Positions 8,584 to 16,987 of a DNA stretch of 64,000 nucleotides are shown here, in pieces. Source of the DNA: Clostridia bacterium (lineage in GTDB: Bacteria; Bacillota; Clostridia; TANB77; CAG-508); contig JAFWNQ010000003.1 of NCBI GenBank assembly GCA_017510245.1, positions 1 through 64,000 of the forward strand. The letters run 5' to 3'. Every line of letters starts with the position of its first letter. The first letter of the stretch is position 1. A program made the position numbers and the translations under genes. The notes beneath the pieces are model-generated. The model worked only from the letters and a program-made list of their open reading frames with translations, ran no database searches and had not been told where the DNA came from.

Positions 8584-9816
8584 ATGGAAAACTTAAAAGA
8601 AGTTCTTTTAAAAAATCATCAAGATCATTTATTAAAATATCTTGAGATAGCTAATGAAGATGAGAAACAAAAAATGATAAAACAAATAGATAATATAGAT
8701 TTTGAACAATTAAATAAACTATATAAAATAAGTAAAAATAATAATTTTAACACAAATTGTAAGATAGAGCATTCTAGTTTTGTGGACAAAAGTAAGTTAA
8801 CAATTGATGAACTAGAAGAGCTAAAAGAAGTGGGCAAAAATATAATCAAATCTGGTAAATATGCTGTTGTTACTATGGCTGGGGGACAAGGAACAAGACT
8901 TGGACATGATGGACCAAAGGGAACATTCTTGCTTAATGTAAATCCTAAGCCAAAGTACTTATTTGAATTAATTGCAGAAGGGTTAATAAGGGCTAATAAA
9001 AAATATAACATAACATTAAATTGGTATATTATGACAAGTACTGAGAACAATGACAAAACAGTGGAATTCTTTAAAGAACATGAATACTTTGGATATCCTA
9101 AAGAGAGTATCATGTTTTTTGAACAGGGAAATATGCCATTTTTAAGTGAAGAAGGAAAACTACTAGTTGATGACAGTTTTAATATTAAATATGCTGCAGA
9201 TGGTAATGGATGTATTTATAAATCAATGTTAAAAGATGGCGTTATAGATGATATGAAAAATAAAGGAATTAAATGGATCTTTGTGGGATCAGTTGATAAC
9301 GCACTAGTAAACATGGTAGATACAGTGTTAATTGGATTAACAATAAAAGAAAACAATGAAATAGGATCTAGATCAATAGTAAAATCAAATCCTCATGAAC
9401 CAGTTGGAGTATTCTGCAAAAAGAATGGAGTACCAGCTGTTATAGAATACTCAGAGATTTCTAAGGAGATGGCAGAAGCAACAGACGATGATGGAGAACT
9501 TTTATATGGAGAATCAAATATTATGGCTCATTTATATAGCATAGATGCTATTGAAAAAATAAGTAAACATGACTTGCCTTACCATAGTGCACATAAAAAA
9601 GCTCCTTATATGAAAGAAAATGGAGAACTAGTTAATCCAACAAAACCTAATGCTTACAAGTACGAAGCTTTTATATTTGATGGATTTAGCTATTTTGATA
9701 ATATGTCAGTGCTAAGAGTAAAAAGAGAGGAAAACTTTGCGCCAATAAAAAACAAAGAAGGGAATGATAGCCCTGAAACAGCAATAAAACTATACAACAA
9801 CTTCTGGCATGTCTAA
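8584..9816 (+). CDS. UDPGP type 1 family UDP-sugar pyrophosphorylase (UAP1-like)
   Basis: Nucleotidyltransferase of the eukaryote-like UDPGP type I family, which makes UDP-GlcNAc (or another UDP-sugar) from UTP and a sugar 1-phosphate. The signature GGQGTRLGHDGPKG (near residue 98) is the nucleotide-binding loop; WYIMTSTENN, FVGSVDNALV and EYSEI are further family motifs. The start at 8584 is chosen over 8554 because AAGGGG precedes it at normal spacing; the product is 410 aa. It heads a group with a small membrane protein and a beta-helix transferase. Sugar specificity cannot be read from the sequence, but UAP1-like members usually use GlcNAc-1-P. Confidence 0.88.
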   Translation: MENLKEVLLKNHQDHLLKYLEIANEDEKQKMIKQIDNIDFEQLNKLYKISKNNNFNTNCKIEHSSFVDKSKLTIDELEELKEVGKNIIKSGKYAVVTMAGGQGTRLGHDGPKGTFLLNVNPKPKYLFELIAEGLIRANKKYNITLNWYIMTSTENNDKTVEFFKEHEYFGYPKESIMFFEQGNMPFLSEEGKLLVDDSFNIKYAADGNGCIYKSMLKDGVIDDMKNKGIKWIFVGSVDNALVNMVDTVLIGLTIKENNEIGSRSIVKSNPHEPVGVFCKKNGVPAVIEYSEISKEMAEATDDDGELLYGESNIMAHLYSIDAIEKISKHDLPYHSAHKKAPYMKENGELVNPTKPNAYKYEAFIFDGFSYFDNMSVLRVKREENFAPIKNKEGNDSPETAIKLYNNFWHV

Positions 9817-9869
9817 ACATTCAAAAAAATATACTCAAAAGCAGGAACCTAAGATAGGAGAAAAATCTA

Positions 9870-10364
9870 GTGAAAAAGGCAAAAAAGATAAGAGATTTAA
9901 TAATACTAATTATAATAGTCTTTTTAATTTTTGGTGTTTTATATATACTAGTTAATAAAGAAGCGAAAAAAGTTAGACCTGGTATTGGTATGCATCCTAG
10001 TTGTACGCAAGAAGCAATGACACATAATTATACATTTGAAGAATATTGGGGAAATAAAGTTTCAACAACTGAGGTGAAACAGCTTGTTAGTTTAATAAAT
10101 ATAAATAATAATAATTTTAAAGAAATGAATCAGATTGAGGGAATTATTTTTATAAATGGTTACAAGATAGATAGTATGGAATTTAAGGAAGAAACATATT
10201 ATATAGTTGAACCATCTAATGGAAAGACTGTCAAGCCAACAACCGAAGATAAAGTAGCAATAAATGAAGTTGCGCCAGATGGAAGATTTAATATAAATAA
10301 AGTGGCAGGATATTATAGTAATGGGTATATTAGAAATATTAATATCATTCCAGTAGATAATTAA
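9870..10364 (+). CDS. Hypothetical membrane-anchored protein
   Basis: 164 aa beginning at GTG with AGGAG 9 bases upstream. One N-terminal helix (about residues 9-28) is followed by an extracellular-type domain with no Cys pair and no recognised motif (ends NGYIRNINIIPVDN). It lies between the UDP-sugar pyrophosphorylase gene (53 bases upstream) and the beta-helix transferase gene (40 bases downstream), all on one strand without a terminator. It is therefore probably part of the same operon. I do not recognise the family. Confidence 0.65.
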   Translation: MKKAKKIRDLIILIIIVFLIFGVLYILVNKEAKKVRPGIGMHPSCTQEAMTHNYTFEEYWGNKVSTTEVKQLVSLININNNNFKEMNQIEGIIFINGYKIDSMEFKEETYYIVEPSNGKTVKPTTEDKVAINEVAPDGRFNINKVAGYYSNGYIRNINIIPVDN

Positions 10365-10404
10365 TATATATATAAATCTGAGAGGTAAGGAAAGAGGAGA
10401 AATA

Positions 10405-11070
10405 ATGGAAGAATGCAAAATAATTAATCTATATAATTTAGAAGAAACAATTGCAAAAGACTTAATAGAAAAATATACATACCCATGGGAGGTATTACCA
10501 CATATTAGTGATTTTATTATAGAATTAGGAAACAGTCTTCCAGAAGAAGAATATACAAAAATAGGGGAAAATGTGTGGATTCATAATACTGCAAAAGTGT
10601 TTGAATCAGCTTATATAAATGGACCAACAATTATATGCAAAAATGCAGAAGTTAGACATTGTGCTTTCATAAGAGGAAGTGCAATTGTAGGAGAGAGTGC
10701 AACGGTTGGAAATTCAACAGAACTTAAAAATGTGATTTTATTTAATGATGTGGAAGTACCTCATTATAATTATGTGGGAGATTCAATACTAGGATACAAA
10801 GCTCATATGGGTGCTGGCTCAATAACATCAAACATAAAATCAGATAGAAAAAATATCATAATAAAAAAAGACGATAAAAAGATAGAAACTGGATTAAGAA
10901 AAATTGGAGCGATGCTAGGAGACAATGTAGAAGTCGGCTGTAGCTCTGTTTTAAATCCAGGATCTATTGTAGGGAAAAATACAAATGTATATCCTTTGTC
11001 ATCAGTTAGAGGAGTAATACCAGCAAACAGTATTTATAAAAACAAAAATGAAGTAGTGGATAAAATATAG
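10405..11070 (+). CDS. Left-handed beta-helix (hexapeptide) acyl/nucleotidyl-transferase-like protein
   Basis: 221 aa. After an N-terminal helical segment (1-50, with IEKYTYPWEVLPHI) the protein is a series of hexapeptide repeats (for example VWIHNTAKVFESAYING, AIVGESATVGNS, VEVGCSSVLNPGSIVGKNT), which form a left-handed beta-helix like the C-terminal half of GlmU. The GlmU-like region GYKAHMGAGSITSNIKSDRKN is conserved. Similar proteins are often labelled UDP-GlcNAc pyrophosphorylase although they lack the Rossmann nucleotidyltransferase domain. Its closeness to a UAP1-like gene suggests the two together replace some GlmU activity; this is inference. RBS GAGGAG precedes the ATG. Confidence 0.8.
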   Translation: MEECKIINLYNLEETIAKDLIEKYTYPWEVLPHISDFIIELGNSLPEEEYTKIGENVWIHNTAKVFESAYINGPTIICKNAEVRHCAFIRGSAIVGESATVGNSTELKNVILFNDVEVPHYNYVGDSILGYKAHMGAGSITSNIKSDRKNIIIKKDDKKIETGLRKIGAMLGDNVEVGCSSVLNPGSIVGKNTNVYPLSSVRGVIPANSIYKNKNEVVDKI

Positions 11071-11086
11071 TTTTAACATTATGATT

Positions 11087-11130
11087 AGAGGCGAGCAAGT
11101 TTTAAAGAAGACTTGTGCTTGCTTGCCTCT
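11087..11130. other. Strong hairpin after the beta-helix gene, no T-run
   Basis: AGAGGCGAGCAAG (11087-11099) pairs with CTTGCTTGCCTCT (11118-11130), with one G-U. No U-tract follows on either strand. It may be an atypical terminator or an mRNA 3'-end stabiliser. Confidence 0.6.
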
Positions 11131-11165
11131 AAAAGAGAAAGTTAAAGGATTTACTATATTAATTA

Positions 11166-11194
11166 TTGATTTTTGAAAAATGGTATGTTAAAAT
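11166..11194 (+). promoter_or_regulatory. Probable promoter of tRNA-Gln
   Basis: TTGATT (11166-11171), 17-base spacer, TAAAAT (11189-11194), about 64 bases before the mature tRNA, leaving a short 5' leader. Confidence 0.55.
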
Positions 11195-11257
11195 AAAAAA
11201 AGCGGTAACCCAAAAGGAATAAGTAACCGATAATTCGTGAGTAATAATTAAATATAT

Positions 11258-11332
11258 TGGGGTGTAGCCAAGCGGTAAGGCAGGGGACTCTGACTCCTCG
11301 ATGCGTGGGTTCGAATCCTACCACCCCAACCA
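11258..11332 (+). tRNA. tRNA-Gln (anticodon CUG)
   Basis: A full cloverleaf can be drawn: acceptor TGGGGTG/CACCCCA, D-arm GCC/GGC, anticodon stem GGGGA/TCCTC with loop CTCTGAC (anticodon CTG), T-arm GTGGG/CCTAC with loop TTCGAAT, and an encoded 3' CCA. The mature RNA starts with U as is usual for tRNA-Gln. It is a lone tRNA with its own promoter and terminator. Confidence 0.95.
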
Positions 11333-11335
11333 TAG

Positions 11336-11414
11336 AAATAAGGTAACCAAGTCTGTGATACTAATGTGTTTGCTATTACAACATCAATTAGCAAAGGCTA
11401 GGTTATTTTTTTTT
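11336..11414 (+). terminator. Terminator after tRNA-Gln
   Basis: Outer pairing GTAACC/GGTTAT closes an inner TTTGCTA (11369-11375)/TAGCAAA (11389-11395) hairpin. It is followed by a long T-run (from 11404). Confidence 0.7.
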
Positions 11415-11415
11415 C

Positions 11416-11444
11416 TTGCAAAATATGGAAAAATATGTTAAAAT
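11416..11444 (+). promoter_or_regulatory. Probable promoter of the small ORF-ylmH unit
   Basis: TTGCAA (11416-11421), 17-base spacer, TAAAAT (11439-11444). Confidence 0.6.
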
Positions 11445-11539
11445 ACTAAATATGATTTTTTCAAAAAAATTTTTTCTAAAAAAAAACCCATAAAAAAACA
11501 AAATAATATGCATAATATATATAAAGGAGGTGCGTTTAT

Positions 11540-11644
11540 ATTTTAGCAATAGGAATAATAATTGGATTTATATTTGGCTCTATAGTAACATTAGTTTTGT
11601 ATGCTTGCATTTTAGCAGGAAAAAGATATAATATATATGAATAA
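11540..11644 (+). CDS. Tiny single-helix membrane protein with apparent ATT start
   Basis: A very strong RBS, AAAGGAGG, stands 9 bases before ATT-TTA-GCA-ATA. From there a frame of 34 codons encodes one glycine-containing transmembrane helix (LAIGIIIGFIFGSIVTLV...) and a short basic tail (AGKRYNIYE). There is no ATG, GTG or TTG in frame at the right distance, so ATT (11540) would be the initiator; ATT is a known rare start codon. It ends just ahead of ylmH on the same transcript. The RBS strength and the clean hydrophobic pattern argue that it is translated. The family is uncertain. Confidence 0.55.
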   Translation: MLAIGIIIGFIFGSIVTLVLYACILAGKRYNIYE

Positions 11645-11666
11645 TAGATTTAAAGGAATGATTAAG

Positions 11667-12482
11667 ATGGACAAAATAAATGAACTATCGAAAAGGCAAA
11701 AAAATGAAGAAAGAATTCTAATAGCGAATGCATTAGATAAAGTTAGATTTGCTAACGAAAGTAATAGATTTCAATATAGAAGTTTCTTAGATTTATCAGA
11801 ACAATTAAAAATAGAATTATCATTTAAACTAAGAGGTATTGGCAACTATGAACTTAATGGTGGATATGAAGATGCAGAAAGAAAAATGTTACTAATTTAT
11901 CCAAAACAACATCTAGAAAATATTAAAGATATAGACAGCTATAAAAAAGAACGCTATGATATAGTAATTGGAATTCTTAGAGTAGATTTACCAAAAGAAT
12001 TGTATGGTAAATATGAACATCGTACTTATTTAGGTGCAATAATGAAAATGGGAATAGAACGCAAAAAAATAGGAGACATATTAGTTAGAGATGATGGAGC
12101 AGACATAATTATATGCAGAGATGTAGAAGTATATCTGAAAAGAAATTTGAAGGATTTAACAAGATTTCAAAAAGCAAAAGTTGAAATTGTTTCTATAAAT
12201 AAAATTAAATACGTAAAAAAAGAAAAAGACAATTATAGAATAAATGTTAAATCTATGAGATTAGACTGCATAGTAGCAGAGCTAGCTAGGTGTTCGAGAA
12301 ATGAAGCTAATAAGTTTATAGAACAAGAAAGAGTATTTGTTAATTTTAAGGAAGAACTTGTGACAAGCAAGAAAATTGAAGAGAATACCTATATTACAAT
12401 AAGAGGAAAAGGAAGATTTAAAGTATTAAAAATTGTTGGAACAACTAAAAGTGGAAGGTTAACAGTTTTAGTTGAAAAATAG
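11667..12482 (+). CDS. ylmH: S4-domain RNA-binding protein YlmH (RqcP2-like)
   Basis: RNA-binding protein of the YlmH family, which in Firmicutes is associated with stalled 50S/peptidyl-tRNA complexes and ribosome-associated quality control. Family motifs are GGYEDAERKMLLIYP and HRTYLGAIMKMGIERKKIGD. The S4 domain (about residues 180-245) contains MRLDCIVAELARCSRNEANK. I chose the ATG at 11667 (271 aa), since AAAGGA is 9 bases upstream, rather than the ATG at 11637, which overlaps the small ORF and lacks an RBS. In many Firmicutes ylmH sits in the cell-division cluster; here it is separate. Confidence 0.9.
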   Translation: MDKINELSKRQKNEERILIANALDKVRFANESNRFQYRSFLDLSEQLKIELSFKLRGIGNYELNGGYEDAERKMLLIYPKQHLENIKDIDSYKKERYDIVIGILRVDLPKELYGKYEHRTYLGAIMKMGIERKKIGDILVRDDGADIIICRDVEVYLKRNLKDLTRFQKAKVEIVSINKIKYVKKEKDNYRINVKSMRLDCIVAELARCSRNEANKFIEQERVFVNFKEELVTSKKIEENTYITIRGKGRFKVLKIVGTTKSGRLTVLVEK

Positions 12483-12490
12483 TTTATTAA

Positions 12491-12540
12491 GAAAGGGACG
12501 CATTTTTCTGTACATTTGTACATTAAGATGAGTCTCTTTT
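12491..12540 (+). terminator. Probable terminator after ylmH
   Basis: AAAGGGACGCAT pairs imperfectly with ATGAGTCTCTTT around an inner TGTACA/TGTACA stem. A short T-rich tail follows. Confidence 0.6.
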
Positions 12541-12605
12541 AGATTTGTATATAAAATAGAAAAAAGGTCATATTAATAATAATTACATTATAAGGAGATG
12601 TTGAA

Positions 12606-13922
12606 ATGAAAGAAATTCCTATTAAAAGCATAAAAGCAATGCAAGTTTTTGACTCCAGGGGTAATCCAACAGTACAAGTAACAGTATCATTATTAGATGG
12701 AACTCAAGGAGTTGCTATGGTGCCATCCGGAGCATCTACAGGTAAATATGAAGCGATAGAGCTAAGAGATAATAATTATAGAGAGTATAATGGAAAAGGA
12801 GTAAGAAGAGCTGTTGAAAATATAAATAAAAAACTACAAAAATCACTAATAGGTATGAATGCCTTAAATCAAGAAAGAATAGACAATATAATAATTGAAC
12901 TAGATGGAACAGAAAACAAATCTAGGTTTGGTGCAAATAGTATACTAGGAATATCATTGGCTACTGCTAGAGCAGCTGCTAATTATTTAAATGAACCTCT
13001 ATACAGATATATAGGTGGAATTAGTGGAAATATAATACCTACTCCAATGATGAACATACTAAATGGGGGACTACATGCAGGGAATAATATAAATATACAA
13101 GAATTTATGATAATGCCAATTGGAGTAAGAAGTTTTGAAGAGTGCATGCAAATATGTGTTGAAATATATCAAGTTTTAAAAGAATTATTAAAGCAGAAAA
13201 ATATATCTACTTCAGTTGGAGATGAAGGAGGATTTGCACCTAAATTAAAATTAAAAGAGAAAGAGAAAAAAAGAAATGGCAAGATTGAAAAGACTGATGA
13301 AATAGCAATAGAGTTAATTATAGATGCGATAAATCAAGCTGGATTTAAAGCTGGAAGAGATGTTGCTTTAGCTTTAGATGTTGCTGCTAGCGAAATGAGA
13401 GAAGCTGCAAAAACAATAGAAAAGGAAGGATATTACTTTTGGAAAACAGATGAATATAAAACAAAAGATGAGATGATTGATTATATAGAAAATCTTGCTT
13501 CAAAATATCCAATTCGTTCTATTGAAGATCCTTTAGGAGAAGATGACTGGAAGGCATGGTCAGAACTAACCAAAAGACTTGGCTCTAAAATTCAACTTGT
13601 AGGAGATGACTTGTTTGTTACTAATAAAAGAAGATTACAAAGAGGAATAGATGAAAAAGTGGCTAATTCAATATTAATCAAACCAAACCAAATAGGAACT
13701 CTTACAGAAACAATAGAAACTATAAAACTAGCTAGAAAAAATGGCTATAGAACTATTATTTCTCATAGGTCAGGTGAAACAGAAGATACATTTATAGCTG
13801 ATTTGGCAGTAGCTGTTAATGCTGGACAAATTAAGGCAGGAGCACCATGCAGGAGTGAAAGAGTCGCTAAGTATAATAGATTATTAAACATAGAAAAAGA
13901 GCTAAAAAAAAGAAAGGAATAA
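12606..13922 (+). CDS. eno: Enolase (phosphopyruvate hydratase)
   Basis: Glycolytic enzyme that converts 2-phosphoglycerate to phosphoenolpyruvate. At 438 aa it is full length. The hallmarks are VPSGASTGKYEAIELRD near residue 40, the substrate loop SVGDEGGFAP, Mg ligands in ALDVAAS, SIEDPLGEDD and LVGDDLF, the catalytic lysine in LIKPNQIGT, and the C-terminal SHRSGETEDTFIADLAV. AAGGAG lies 8 bases before the ATG. It is not near other glycolytic genes here. No terminator separates it from the following prepilin-sortase gene, so low-level readthrough is possible. Confidence 0.97.
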   Translation: MKEIPIKSIKAMQVFDSRGNPTVQVTVSLLDGTQGVAMVPSGASTGKYEAIELRDNNYREYNGKGVRRAVENINKKLQKSLIGMNALNQERIDNIIIELDGTENKSRFGANSILGISLATARAAANYLNEPLYRYIGGISGNIIPTPMMNILNGGLHAGNNINIQEFMIMPIGVRSFEECMQICVEIYQVLKELLKQKNISTSVGDEGGFAPKLKLKEKEKKRNGKIEKTDEIAIELIIDAINQAGFKAGRDVALALDVAASEMREAAKTIEKEGYYFWKTDEYKTKDEMIDYIENLASKYPIRSIEDPLGEDDWKAWSELTKRLGSKIQLVGDDLFVTNKRRLQRGIDEKVANSILIKPNQIGTLTETIETIKLARKNGYRTIISHRSGETEDTFIADLAVAVNAGQIKAGAPCRSERVAKYNRLLNIEKELKKRKE

Positions 13923-14018
13923 TTCTATTCAAAAAAATTCTTGAAATGTTTTATTTTTATTGCTACAACTTGTACAGATATTAGTTAATCCAATGATAAT
14001 AAGGGGAGAATAAGAGTA

Positions 14019-15389
14019 ATGAGAAACAAAGGAATAACATTAGTTGCACTAGTAGTAACTATTATTGTGCTTTTAATACTAGCGGGTATAACAATTAACA
14101 TGGTGCTAAAGGATAATGGAATAATAGAAAGAACAAAAGAAGCAGCAGAAGTATATAAAAAAGCTGAACAAAATGATGTGAATGCACTTAAAGAACTAGC
14201 AGAACATATTAAGAATAAAACAAGAAATGACGATGATGATTATGATGAAGAAACTGTTAGAAAGGAAGTAGAAGATGAATTAACAACAGTGGGGATTTCA
14301 CCAACAGGTGTATCAGGACAAGAACCGCAGATTTCTAATCCAGATCAAATTGAAAATCCCAATATTCATATTGAAACCACTCAAAATACTGTTAATAGTG
14401 TAATTAACCAGCAAATAAACGCAGGGTTTATTGGAAACAATCTTTACAGAGGACTGCTTAATTCATATTTGATGAAGTATTCTAGTCGCGTAATTTATGA
14501 ATTTACTCCAAATTCAATTAAAGATTCTCCATGGGACACTCTTTTATACAAACCTGAGATAATTGAAGATGACATATCGGTAGTTGACGGTGAAGAAGAA
14601 CTAAATACAATTTTGGAGGATAATAGAGGGTGGTTAACTATATTTAATTCACCTATTAACTATCCGATAATGCAAGGAGCAGAAAACTTGTATTATGCTT
14701 TTCATAATTTATATGGAGATTCATCAATAACAGGAGCTATTTATATGGATGCAAGGAATTCTCCTGATTTTAGTGATAGATATAATATGATTTATGGACA
14801 TAATATAAGTAATGGAACAATGTTGGGAAGTCTAAATGATTATAGGAATAGAACATATTACAACGAACATAAAAATGGCATAATAGTTGGAAAAAACGAT
14901 GTATATGACTTAAGTGCTTTTGCAGTTGCGGAAACAAATTCTAATGAAACACATGTATATGGTGTTGGAGACCGAATAAAACGATTAAAGAATTTTCTAA
15001 AAAGCGATACAGAGAATAGTGACAAAATAACTTTTTTACAATATGATGAAGAAGAAGCGCAATCTGCTCAAAGAATTCTTGCATTATCAACCTGCATGAA
15101 TAATTATAATGGAACAAAAGATCGTCTAGTTGTATTCTTCAAAATGACGACTCGTAGCGTAATTAGTCTGAATGTAGAAGGATATGAAGGAGAATATGAT
15201 GGAAATGAGTATTCTATAAATGTAGATGTAATGCCATATGATGTATCAATTGAATACAGTGTTGATGGAGGAAAAACATGGACAGATGAACAGCCTTCAT
15301 TAACTGAAAGAGGAACTCTAGATATTATCGTACGTGCAACAAGAGGAGAAGTGCAAGAACAGAAATCTGCACAAATAAAAATAAACTAA
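14019..15389 (+). CDS. Prepilin-like N-terminus fused to a class B sortase domain
   Basis: 456 aa. Residues 1-30 are a type III (type IV pilin) signal: a short basic leader ending in G5, then ITLVALVVTIIVLLI without the usual E5. An amphipathic helix and an acidic linker follow (about 31-130). Residues about 200-385 match class B sortases: WLTIFNSPINYPIMQG, AIYMDARN, NMIYGHN with H261, ALSTC with C359 and DRLVVFF with R369, a complete catalytic triad. The C-terminal 65 residues form an Ig-like beta domain (SIEYSVDGGKTW). Sortases normally have an ordinary membrane anchor, so the pilin-type N-terminus is unusual. Whether a prepilin peptidase processes it is unknown; E5 is replaced (GITLVAL), which may reduce methylation or assembly. 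Confidence 0.85.
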   Translation: MRNKGITLVALVVTIIVLLILAGITINMVLKDNGIIERTKEAAEVYKKAEQNDVNALKELAEHIKNKTRNDDDDYDEETVRKEVEDELTTVGISPTGVSGQEPQISNPDQIENPNIHIETTQNTVNSVINQQINAGFIGNNLYRGLLNSYLMKYSSRVIYEFTPNSIKDSPWDTLLYKPEIIEDDISVVDGEEELNTILEDNRGWLTIFNSPINYPIMQGAENLYYAFHNLYGDSSITGAIYMDARNSPDFSDRYNMIYGHNISNGTMLGSLNDYRNRTYYNEHKNGIIVGKNDVYDLSAFAVAETNSNETHVYGVGDRIKRLKNFLKSDTENSDKITFLQYDEEEAQSAQRILALSTCMNNYNGTKDRLVVFFKMTTRSVISLNVEGYEGEYDGNEYSINVDVMPYDVSIEYSVDGGKTWTDEQPSLTERGTLDIIVRATRGEVQEQKSAQIKIN

Positions 15390-15400
15390 CTAAATTAATA

Positions 15401-15445
15401 AAAAACTCTTACTTTAATACTAAAAAACTTGAAGTAAGAGTTTTT
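15401..15445. terminator. Terminator after the prepilin-sortase gene
   Basis: AAAAACTCTTACTT (15401-15414) pairs with AAGTAAGAGTTTTT (15432-15445). The T-run is on the plus strand, and an A-run at the other end would also allow minus-strand termination. Confidence 0.88.
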
Positions 15446-15473
15446 ATTATATTTCCTAAAAATGGTAATTGAA

Positions 15474-15502
15474 TTGACATACTATTATAATAATGTTATA
15501 AT
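15474..15502 (+). promoter_or_regulatory. Consensus sigma-A promoter of mtaB
   Basis: TTGACA (15474-15479), 17-base spacer, TATAAT (15497-15502): a perfect consensus. Confidence 0.85.
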
Positions 15503-15531
15503 GGTAAACATAAAACTGAAAGGAATAAAAG

Positions 15532-16908
15532 ATGAAAGTTAAATGCGTAACACTTGGATGTAAGACAAATAAATATGAATCAAATGCAATGGAACAAAGC
15601 TTTAAAAAACATGGATATGAAATAGTGAGTGAGAAAGATGAAGTTCCAGATATATATATTGTTAATACTTGTAGTGTAACAAATGTTGCAGAAAGAAAAT
15701 CAAGACAAATGCTTAGAAAAGTAAAAGAAGTGAATCCACAAGCGATTGTTATTGCATGTGGCTGTTATGTACAAGTCGCAAAAGAAGAAATTGAAAAAAT
15801 TGATGAAGTAGACATTGTGCTTGGTATCAATGAAAAAAACAATATTGTTAATATAGTTGAAGAATACATTCAAAACAAAAATAAAGTTGTAAAAGTTGAA
15901 GACGTAATGCATGAAAGCAGTTTTCATGATTTTGGAACAACAACATATACAGAACAGACACGAGCAGTAGTGAAAATACAAGACGGATGTGACAGATTTT
16001 GTACATATTGCATAATTCCTTATGCAAGAGGGAAAGTAAGAAGCAGAGAGCCTCAAAGTATTATAGAAGAAATAAAAAAAATATCTGAAAAAGGTCTAAA
16101 AGAAGTTATCATTACAGGAATACATATTGCCTCTTATGGAAAAGACTTCAATAATGAAAAAACGTTAGAATACAGAAAGTTATATAATTATAAAAATGAA
16201 TTTGAAAAATTTAATCCTAAAGATGACCTACATTCTGGAGGTTTTAGATTAATTGAATTATTAGAACAAATAAACAAAATAGAAGGAATAGAAAGAATTA
16301 GGTTAGGATCTATAGAACCTAAATTAATAAATAAAGAATGGGTAATGAGAGTATCAAAACTAAAAAAGATATGCCATCATTTCCATTTATCACTTCAAAG
16401 TGGATGTGATGAAACTTTGATGAGAATGAATAGGAGATATTCAACTGAAGAGTTTGCAGAATCAGTAAAAATACTTAGAAAGTATTATGATGACGTAATA
16501 TTAACAACAGATGTAATAGTCGGATTTCCAGGTGAAACAAATGAAGAATTTAACACTACATATGAATTTTTAAAAAGAATTAAATTTTATAAAATGCATG
16601 TATTTAAATACTCATTAAGAAGAGGAACAAAAGCTAAAAAAATGCCAAACCAAGTTGATGGAAAGATTAAAGAAATTAGAAGCAAAAAATTGATAGAACT
16701 TTCAAACATAAATCAAAAGAATTATGATCAATTAATGATTGGAAAAACAGTGAAAGTTCTTTTTGAAGAAAGAGAAGGAGAATACTATAAAGGACATACA
16801 GAAAATTATATAATGATTAGAGCTAAAACAGATAGAAATTTAGAAAACAAAATACTTGATGTGAAAATTAAAGAAATGAGTAATAATGAATTAATTGTAA
16901 TTTTATAA
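15532..16908 (+). CDS. mtaB: tRNA t6A37 methylthiotransferase MtaB
   Basis: Radical SAM enzyme that converts t6A37 to ms2t6A37 in tRNAs reading ANN codons. The N-terminal MTTase domain starts VKCVTLGCKTNKYESNAM (first cluster Cys C10, then C47 and C78). The radical SAM motif GCDRFCTYC holds C153, C157 and C160, and the C-terminal TRAM domain covers about 390-458. At 458 aa it is slightly long because of an extra charged segment between about residues 203 and 240. RBS AAAGGA precedes the ATG. It is a single gene with its own consensus promoter. Confidence 0.95.
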   Translation: MKVKCVTLGCKTNKYESNAMEQSFKKHGYEIVSEKDEVPDIYIVNTCSVTNVAERKSRQMLRKVKEVNPQAIVIACGCYVQVAKEEIEKIDEVDIVLGINEKNNIVNIVEEYIQNKNKVVKVEDVMHESSFHDFGTTTYTEQTRAVVKIQDGCDRFCTYCIIPYARGKVRSREPQSIIEEIKKISEKGLKEVIITGIHIASYGKDFNNEKTLEYRKLYNYKNEFEKFNPKDDLHSGGFRLIELLEQINKIEGIERIRLGSIEPKLINKEWVMRVSKLKKICHHFHLSLQSGCDETLMRMNRRYSTEEFAESVKILRKYYDDVILTTDVIVGFPGETNEEFNTTYEFLKRIKFYKMHVFKYSLRRGTKAKKMPNQVDGKIKEIRSKKLIELSNINQKNYDQLMIGKTVKVLFEEREGEYYKGHTENYIMIRAKTDRNLENKILDVKIKEMSNNELIVIL

Positions 16909-16915
16909 AAAATCC

Positions 16916-16945
16916 TTGATTTATTATGTAAAATTGTGATATAAT
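16916..16945 (+). promoter_or_regulatory. Promoter of tig
   Basis: TTGATT (16916-16921), 18-base spacer, TATAAT (16940-16945). Confidence 0.7.
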
Positions 16946-16987
16946 AATTTAGCGTTTTGAAATAGAAAAAGAAAGGAATGATTTGAA

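Noticed and set aside
12606..13922. Enolase as a moonlighting surface protein
   Set aside because: Known for enolases in general, but nothing in this sequence supports it.
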